Source of the DNA: an uncultured Flavobacteriales bacterium | GTDB taxonomy: Bacteria; Bacteroidota; Bacteroidia; Flavobacteriales_G; Salibacteraceae | Assembly: GCA_913057205.1 (NCBI GenBank) | Contig: CAJXNO010000004.1 | Location: forward strand, 1 to 64,000 | Direction of reading: 5' to 3' | Length of the DNA stretch: 64,000 nt | Shown: in pieces, positions 58,707 to 64,000 of the stretch | Position numbering within the stretch: position 1 is the stretch's first letter | Layout: the number at the start of each line of letters is the position of its first letter | Program-made: the position numbers and the translations under genes | The notes under the pieces: generated by a model | What the model was told of the DNA's origin: nothing | Database searches by the model: none | The model's input: only the letters and a program-made list of their open reading frames with translations

Positions 58707-60906
58707 TGCGCTCAAGGGCGTAGTCCAGCACTTTTTCCATCAAGTGGTACCGATCCCAGCCACGCACGTTGTGTGGGTGCTCCGGATAGATGAAATAGTC
58801 GAGTTGCTTGTCTTGGTCTACACATGCCTTCACCAATCTCTGGCTGTGTTGCCACACCACTACGTCATCAACGGTGCCGTGGATTACCAATAGGTCATCT
58901 TCCAACGACCCTACGCGTTCAACTAAGTTAGCCTTGGCAAAGCCCTCAGGGTTCGCCTCCGGGGTATCCATGTAGCGCTCGGTATACATGACTTCGTAGA
59001 GCGACCAGTCGCAAACCGGTCCGCCAGCAATCCCTGCTTGAAAGGTGCCCGGGAAGGAGAGGAGCATGTTGATGGTCATGAAACCACCGTAACTCCAGCC
59101 ATGCACCGCCATGCGATCCATGTCGATGTAGCCCTGATCTGTGAGGTAGTTCACGAAGTCGATCTGGTCGGTCATTTCAACGGCACCCAAATTTCTGAAG
59201 TTGCTCTGTTCAAAGTCGAGGCCACGGTTGTTGGAGCCGCGGTTATCTACCGTTGCCACGATCACGCCTTGCTCTGCCAGCCAATACATCCAGAGCGGCG
59301 CAGCAGCCAAGTAGTAATCGCGAACCAGTTGAGCATGCGGACCGCCATACACATAGAGAAAGAGTGGATACTTCTTATTAGGATCAAAGTCGGATGGTTT
59401 GATGACCCTTCCGTAGAGGTTGTACTCTGGTTTCGCCAGCGTAATGAGCTCGGGTTTGCGAATGCCAAGTTGATCGGTAGGATCGGCGGCAGTCAGCAAG
59501 CGCTTGAGCTCCTTTCCATCGGTATCGTACAAGGTGGTCATCCATGGATTTTCAATGCTTGAGAAGTGCTCGTAGATCATGGTACCATCTGCACTCAAAG
59601 CTCCCATGTGGGTGCCTTTGTCTGACTGGATGATGCGTTTCTCGCCGGTGGCGTAGTTGATGGCATAAGTGAAGCGGTGAAGCGCATTGTGGGTATCATC
59701 CCTCTTGTCAAATTCCAAGGTCACTTCGCCCGTTCCTTCCACAAAGAGGGTTTGGCTTCCCTCATGAAAACCAAGGATGCTTTCTACTTCCCAGCGACCA
59801 TAGGTGAGTTGCCTCAGTTGCTCTCCATTGGTGTTGTAGACGTAAAGATGATCAAAGCCATCGCGCTCGCTGTGCCACAGGAATTCGTTCGTATTGTTTG
59901 GGATGAAGTACAAGCCATGCTCCGGTTCTACGTAGGCATCATCCTTCTCTTCGAATAACGTGAGGTCGAATGAACCATCCTTTGCGTTGTATCGGTTTAG
60001 CTTTATGTGGTTTTGATCACGGTTCAATACGCCAACATAGATCGCATCGCTCGCCGGCGACCAGGTAACGGCGGTGAGGTATTGTTCCTTCGGCTCGCCG
60101 GTTTTAAGCGGTGTTGATGCTTTGGTCTTCGGATCGAACACCTCGATGGTGACGTGGTGACTGGTACCACCTGCCATCGGATATTTGATGTTGTTCAGGC
60201 TCGCCGGGGTAGTGGTGATGTCCACCAATGGATAATCCGTAACCATTGTCTCATCCATGCGGTAGTAGGCGATCTTCTGGTGATCAGGCGCCCAGAAGAG
60301 TCCGCCCGTGATGCCGAATTCACTGCGGTGAACGGCCTGTCCGTAAACAATGCCCTCGCCACCATCTTTGGTGAGCTGAATCGCTTCTTTGTCCAGTGCT
60401 TGGTAGTACAGGTTGTTATCTTGGAGGTATACACATGCGCTGCGATCTCCGCAAAAACTGATGTTAGAAGCGCCCTCTGGCAGATCATACATCAGGATAG
60501 CTTTCTCTTGGTTCCGGTCATAGCGGAGGTACTTATTGCCACTCTGCAAGAACAGTTCATCGTTGTTGAGCCACTGAATACGAGGAAAGGCTGTGAAGCT
60601 TACCTCATAGGCGTTGCACGCTTTATTCAGGTCATCCAATGCAATCATCTGCATCTCTTTGTTCGCCGCTCCTTCATACAACAACAGGTATTTCTCTCCT
60701 TCGCGTTCACCAATGGTGCTGTAGGTATGTCCTTCAGGCAACCACTGCAGCTGCTCGGGTCGAGTAGGATAGTAGTCGGAATACGCCTTCAGCATGGCGT
60801 CCTTCAAGGTGAAGGAGCTTTCTTGTGCTGAAGCGATCTGTAAGGTCGGGAGCAACGTGATCAGCAATAGGAGGGAAGTGCGCATGAACTTCATCATAGA
60901 GTGCAT
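58681..60906 (-). CDS. S9 family peptidase, dipeptidyl peptidase IV-like
   Basis: This 741-aa protein has a signal peptide (cut near ASA-QES), an N-terminal beta propeller (residues about 40-480) and a C-terminal alpha/beta-hydrolase domain. The nucleophile GWSYGG is near 602, with the acid in LLVIHGTVDDVV (about 680) and the histidine in YPEHPHNVRG (about 712). YVYGGPHAQ provides the oxyanion region. It removes dipeptides, mostly X-Pro or X-Ala, from peptides in the periplasm. A double-Glu motif that binds the N terminus is expected but not certain. Confidence 0.93.
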   Translation of the reverse strand: MHSMMKFMRTSLLLLITLLPTLQIASAQESSFTLKDAMLKAYSDYYPTRPEQLQWLPEGHTYSTIGEREGEKYLLLYEGAANKEMQMIALDDLNKACNAYEVSFTAFPRIQWLNNDELFLQSGNKYLRYDRNQEKAILMYDLPEGASNISFCGDRSACVYLQDNNLYYQALDKEAIQLTKDGGEGIVYGQAVHRSEFGITGGLFWAPDHQKIAYYRMDETMVTDYPLVDITTTPASLNNIKYPMAGGTSHHVTIEVFDPKTKASTPLKTGEPKEQYLTAVTWSPASDAIYVGVLNRDQNHIKLNRYNAKDGSFDLTLFEEKDDAYVEPEHGLYFIPNNTNEFLWHSERDGFDHLYVYNTNGEQLRQLTYGRWEVESILGFHEGSQTLFVEGTGEVTLEFDKRDDTHNALHRFTYAINYATGEKRIIQSDKGTHMGALSADGTMIYEHFSSIENPWMTTLYDTDGKELKRLLTAADPTDQLGIRKPELITLAKPEYNLYGRVIKPSDFDPNKKYPLFLYVYGGPHAQLVRDYYLAAAPLWMYWLAEQGVIVATVDNRGSNNRGLDFEQSNFRNLGAVEMTDQIDFVNYLTDQGYIDMDRMAVHGWSYGGFMTINMLLSFPGTFQAGIAGGPVCDWSLYEVMYTERYMDTPEANPEGFAKANLVERVGSLEDDLLVIHGTVDDVVVWQHSQRLVKACVDQDKQLDYFIYPEHPHNVRGWDRYHLMEKVLDYALERIKPEVDAE

Positions 60907-60938
60907 TGGTTAAGAAGCCAAAAGTAACCGCAGATCAC

Positions 60939-61691
60939 TTACCGTCCTAGGTTGGCATTCACCAAATCTCCTGTACCTGCCACGGTAATCACACGTGGGT
61001 TTCCGCGGTAACGCACGGTGGTTTCCTGCGCAAAGTTCACCTGAAGGAATTCGGCTGCGTGAACCTCGATCACGCCAGAACCGTAGTTCTCAATGATCAC
61101 CGGATCGGCAAAGAGGTTGAATCCGCTCAGCTCACCCGAACCTGTATTGACCGCGAAGAGTTTTTTGGTCTCGCCAGAAAGGATCACGTTTCCAGAAGCG
61201 GAAGACCTGCTGGTGACCTCGTTGGTAGCAATGTGCAGGGCGATGTCGCCTAAGCCTTGGTTGATGATGCTCAAGGAATCCAATTCAAGCAGATCACTGG
61301 AGCGGATCTCACCGGCAGCATCCATGCGTACTTCTTTGATGTCGCGCATCAAGGCGCTGATCAGCAGTTCCTCTTGACCGCGAAAACAGGCATCTGAATT
61401 GAAGCGCAGGGTGCTGTCTCTGAAGCGCGACTCGAGTGCGAAATAGACCTCTGGTTGTGCAAAGACCTCCATGATACCGTCAGCACTGTCTATGGTGGTT
61501 CGGATTTCCACATCAGCGGCTGTTCTCACATCCAGGCTATGCACTCCGCCTAACGGTATCTCGAAGCGCTCGCGTGCGCCATCTACCCGCTCGCAACGGT
61601 TCCTGCACCCTGTTTGTATGAGGGTGAGGATGAAAAGCCCGAAGAAAACGGGCACTGAAAGCCTGATGGGTAAGCGATACATCACATGCAA
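60939..61691 (-). CDS. GIN-domain (DUF2807) lipoprotein
   Basis: This 250-aa product has a lipoprotein signal ending QTGC and the GIN-domain pattern of auto-transporter-adhesin-like proteins: right-handed beta-helix rungs such as IPLGGVHSLDVRTAADVEIR, RMDAAGEIRSSDLLELDSLS, SSASGNVILSGETKKLFAVN, NTGSGELSG and YGSGVIEVHAAEFLQVNFA. Its role is unknown. It is divergent from miaE. A second Met at 61682 is an alternative start. Confidence 0.85.
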   Translation of the reverse strand: MHVMYRLPIRLSVPVFFGLFILTLIQTGCRNRCERVDGARERFEIPLGGVHSLDVRTAADVEIRTTIDSADGIMEVFAQPEVYFALESRFRDSTLRFNSDACFRGQEELLISALMRDIKEVRMDAAGEIRSSDLLELDSLSIINQGLGDIALHIATNEVTSRSSASGNVILSGETKKLFAVNTGSGELSGFNLFADPVIIENYGSGVIEVHAAEFLQVNFAQETTVRYRGNPRVITVAGTGDLVNANLGR

Positions 61692-61731
61692 ATATCGCGG
61701 TTGGTGCGGATTTATTGTTTTCCTGGCACCT

Positions 61732-61739
61732 TACCTTTG
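61732..61739 (+). promoter_or_regulatory. TAnnTTTG -7 box before miaE
   Basis: TACCTTTG lies 18 bp upstream of the ATG at 61758. The surrounding CTTACCTTTGCCGC is nearly the same as the string before gcvT. Confidence 0.5.
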
Positions 61740-61757
61740 CCGCAAATTTTCACGTTT

Positions 61758-62348
61758 ATGCTCCGTCTCAAGCTTGCTACTGACCCTCGTTGGGTGAACG
61801 TTGCCGAAAAGAACATCGAAGAGGTGTTGACCGATCACGCTTTCTGCGAGCAGAAAGCTGCCAGCGCGGCGATCTCCTTCATCGTACAGTTTCCCGAGTA
61901 TCCAGATCTGGTAGACGCCATGACCGACCTTGCCCGAGAAGAGATGGAGCATTTTCAACGCGTACACGATCACCTCAAGAAGCGGGGCATGCAGCTCGGA
62001 CGTGAGCGCAAGGATCCGTATGTGCATGACCTTCGGGAGTTTTTTAAGCAAAAAGGAGGCAATTCACGCTTGCATCACCTCATCAATAGCCTACTTCTAG
62101 CAGCGATGATCGAGGCACGTTCTTGCGAGCGGTTCCGTGTGCTATCCGAAGGCATCACCGACCAAGAGCTGAGTGCCTTCTATGCCGATCTGATGCGCAG
62201 TGAGGCCATGCACTACACCATGTTCTTGAAGTTTGCACGCCAGTTTGGGAAGGGACACCTAGACGTTGATGCCCTTTGGGAGGAGTTCCTGGAGTACGAA
62301 GCGGAGGTGATGAAGAAGTATGGAAAAAAGGAGCACATCCACGGCTAA
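61758..62348 (+). CDS. miaE: tRNA-(ms2io6A)-hydroxylase MiaE-like
   Basis: This 196-aa di-iron four-helix protein starts at 61758 (MLRLKLATDPRWVNVAEKNI). Iron-ligand elements are HAFCEQKAASAAISF, LAREEMEHFQRVHDHL (ExxH), MIEARSCERFRVLSEG and LMRSEAMHYTMFL (ExxH). In proteobacteria MiaE hydroxylates the isopentenyl group of modified A37 in tRNA. Bacteroidota homologues are widespread. The upstream in-frame extension contains the promoter box and is rejected. Confidence 0.9.
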   Translation: MLRLKLATDPRWVNVAEKNIEEVLTDHAFCEQKAASAAISFIVQFPEYPDLVDAMTDLAREEMEHFQRVHDHLKKRGMQLGRERKDPYVHDLREFFKQKGGNSRLHHLINSLLLAAMIEARSCERFRVLSEGITDQELSAFYADLMRSEAMHYTMFLKFARQFGKGHLDVDALWEEFLEYEAEVMKKYGKKEHIHG

Positions 62349-62417
62349 CCGTTAGCGTGCGCTGTGAATTTCCTTTGATGTTAACGTTAATACCAAGCAC
62401 AGCCGGGCCCGAAGCCT

Positions 62418-62425
62418 TATTTTTG
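62418..62425 (+). promoter_or_regulatory. TAnnTTTG -7 box before the DUF349 gene
   Basis: TATTTTTG lies 17 bp upstream of the ATG at 62443 and fits the Bacteroidota -7 consensus. Confidence 0.45.
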
Positions 62426-62442
62426 AACCTTATTATCGCATC

Positions 62443-64000
62443 ATGTCCAAAGAAGTTGTTGTACAAGAATTAGAGCAGTGGATCACCGACGAAGCCTTTG
62501 TGCCGGATCGTGAGCGCCTGCAAGGGATCCAAGATCGCTTCAATGAGCTCCAAGAAGCGGACGAAAAAGCCGCACTGGAGCTTCACATGCAATCCGGTGA
62601 AGAGGAGTCGACCTTTAGTTACACCCCTTCAAAGGAGGATGCGCGCTTCAAGGAACTGCTTTCCATCTACCATGATAAGCGAAAAGCCTTGGATCTGGAA
62701 CGCCGAAAGGATGAGGCCAACAACCTCAGCGAGAAAAAGGCATTGGTGGTAGAACTCAACGCCCTGATCCAAGACGAGGAAAACATCGGCAAGGCTTACC
62801 AGCGCTTTGATGCGATCAAGCAAAAGTGGAATGAGCTGGGACCTGTACCCAACGAAGCTCGACGTGATCTACAGGCGGAATACAGCCGATTGATCGAGCA
62901 GTTCTACTACAACATAAAGATCTATCGCGAACTGCAGATCAACGACCTGAAGAAGAACCAGGAATTGAAGGAAGCGATCATTGATAAGATCAAGCTGCTT
63001 GCGGATGAGAAGAGCATCAACCAAGTGGATTTCTTAATCCACCAGTACCTGGATGAATGGGATCAGATCGGTCCGACCTTCCGAGAAGAATGGGACAAGA
63101 TCCGAGAATCGTTTCGGGAAGAAATGGGTAAGGTCTTTGACCGCATCCGTGAGCACAGAAAAGCCATCAAGGATGAGCATCATAAGAACCTAGAAGCAAA
63201 GGAAGCTCTCATCAAGAAGGTGCAAGCCTTGGCTGCGGAAGAAATGAGCGACGTACAAGAGGTGCAGAAGCGAAGTCGGGCTGTGATTGATGTGCAGAAG
63301 GAGTGGAAGAAACTCGGCTATGCCGGCAGGGGTAAGAACGACAAGGTTTGGAAGTCTTTCCGTGCGGCGTGCGATGAATACTTCAGCAAGCGCGATCGTT
63401 TCATGGAGGCGAGCAATGCGGAATTGAAGGATATACGTGAGAAGAAGAAGGCCTTGATCGAGAAAGCGAAATCCATCTATCAAGGAGAAGATCACAAGCA
63501 GATCGCAGATACGCTAAAGGGCATGCAGCGCGAGTGGAAACAAACAGGCAAGCTGCTTCCGCATGAAGAATACAAACTCTTCAAGGAGTTCAGAAAGTAC
63601 TGCGATGCCTTCTTCAATCGTAAGAAAGAAGCGGCAGATGCGGCCATCAAAGAAGCGAAGCAACACCTAGAACAGAAGGAAGCGCTCTTGAAGCAGTTTG
63701 AAGAGACCTTGGAAAAGGGCATCAAAGAGCAAGGCGAAGCGGCCATTGCAGAGTGGCAGGAAGCCTGGGGTAAGATCGGCGCGGTGCCGAACAAACTCCG
63801 TGGAAAGATAGAGAAGCAGTTTGAAGACCTAGTTGCCAATGCGTACCGATCGATCGGTGTGAGCAAGGAAGACCTGGTGCAAAAGCAGTTTGATGCAAAG
63901 CTGGATCGACTCAGCAATGCGAACCATGCCGATGATGCTTTATTGCGAGAGAAGCGTGCGGTCATCGATAAAATCAAAGCAGCTCAGACCAACTTGGCCC
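62443..64000 (+). CDS. DUF349 repeat protein, 3' end cut off
   Basis: The frame opens at ATG 62443 (MSKEVVVQELEQWI) and stays open to the end of the window, 519 codons without a stop. It is very rich in Lys, Glu and Gln and contains at least five DUF349 helical repeats with the recurrent pattern W..ig..p.......W..F: KWNELGPVP, EWDQIGPTF, EWKKLGYAG, EWKQTGKLLP, AWGKIGAVP. These proteins are long coiled-coil-like cytoplasmic scaffolds of unclear function. The preceding miaE is on the same strand, but the gene has its own promoter box. Confidence 0.9.
   Translation, partial: MSKEVVVQELEQWITDEAFVPDRERLQGIQDRFNELQEADEKAALELHMQSGEEESTFSYTPSKEDARFKELLSIYHDKRKALDLERRKDEANNLSEKKALVVELNALIQDEENIGKAYQRFDAIKQKWNELGPVPNEARRDLQAEYSRLIEQFYYNIKIYRELQINDLKKNQELKEAIIDKIKLLADEKSINQVDFLIHQYLDEWDQIGPTFREEWDKIRESFREEMGKVFDRIREHRKAIKDEHHKNLEAKEALIKKVQALAAEEMSDVQEVQKRSRAVIDVQKEWKKLGYAGRGKNDKVWKSFRAACDEYFSKRDRFMEASNAELKDIREKKKALIEKAKSIYQGEDHKQIADTLKGMQREWKQTGKLLPHEEYKLFKEFRKYCDAFFNRKKEAADAAIKEAKQHLEQKEALLKQFEETLEKGIKEQGEAAIAEWQEAWGKIGAVPNKLRGKIEKQFEDLVANAYRSIGVSKEDLVQKQFDAKLDRLSNANHADDALLREKRAVIDKIKAAQTNLA

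Noticed and set aside
1-64000. tRNA or rRNA genes
   Set aside because: I looked for TTC-loop/CCA ends and rRNA-like sequence in the gaps and saw none; a tRNAscan run would be decisive.

Overview
The window comes from a Bacteroidota genome, most likely a Flavobacteriales-like aquatic bacterium. The evidence is the many secreted proteins ending in type IX secretion system (T9SS) C-terminal sorting domains with a PNP motif, the lipoprotein signals, TAnnTTTG -7 promoter boxes, and families typical of the phylum (DUF349, GIN-domain, CpcT-like, TRL-like, MiaE). Base composition is near 45-50% GC over most of the window and falls clearly between about 42.5 and 48.6 kb. No rRNA, tRNA or CRISPR array was recognised.

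Layout. 0-12 kb: a truncated T9SS beta-propeller protein, an alpha/beta hydrolase, small envelope lipoproteins (one haem-binding), an MBL-fold hydrolase, a geranylgeranyl-reductase-like flavoprotein, a START-domain protein, a T9SS gene ruined by four in-frame stops, and isocitrate dehydrogenase with a clear promoter and terminator. 12-15.7 kb: an operon for inorganic carbon (SulP/BicA-like transporter, beta-carbonic anhydrase, SbtA, SbtB-like PII protein). 15.7-22.6 kb: glycosyltransferases and a sugar epimerase, gcvT, an S1/P1-type nuclease/phospholipase, a WD40 protein, pterin carbinolamine dehydratase and a tiny T9SS-tail protein. 22.7-25.5 kb: the wreck of a group 3d [NiFe] hydrogenase operon (an in-frame hoxF'-'hoxY fusion, intact hoxH, frameshifted hoxW). 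25.6-42.4 kb: T9SS proteins including a 975-aa hydrolase and a 1505-aa subtilase, regulators, two adjacent broken genes, and dihydroorotase.

42.5-49.75 kb is the most remarkable part. Six AT-rich cassettes all point the same way. Each is followed by an imperfect hairpin that resembles an integron attC site, and each is flanked by its own complementary 10-14-bp ends. They carry ParDE, two orphan lipoproteins, a Crp regulator with two membrane proteins, a DUF805 protein and a multicopper oxidase. A tyrosine recombinase sits at the head of the array, transcribed in the same direction as the cassettes, and I see no IntI-type insertion in it. This looks like a non-canonical integron.

49.8-64 kb: a structured candidate RNA, methyltransferase and thioesterase, short repeats, ispE, a CpcT-like protein, a conserved 480-aa protein, a PKD-repeat T9SS protein, csaA, a TlpA-like thioredoxin with an ATP-grasp-like protein, a DPP IV-type peptidase, a GIN-domain lipoprotein, miaE and a DUF349 protein that runs off the end. 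Several genes in the window are broken by point changes, so either this lineage is losing genes or the assembly contains errors.
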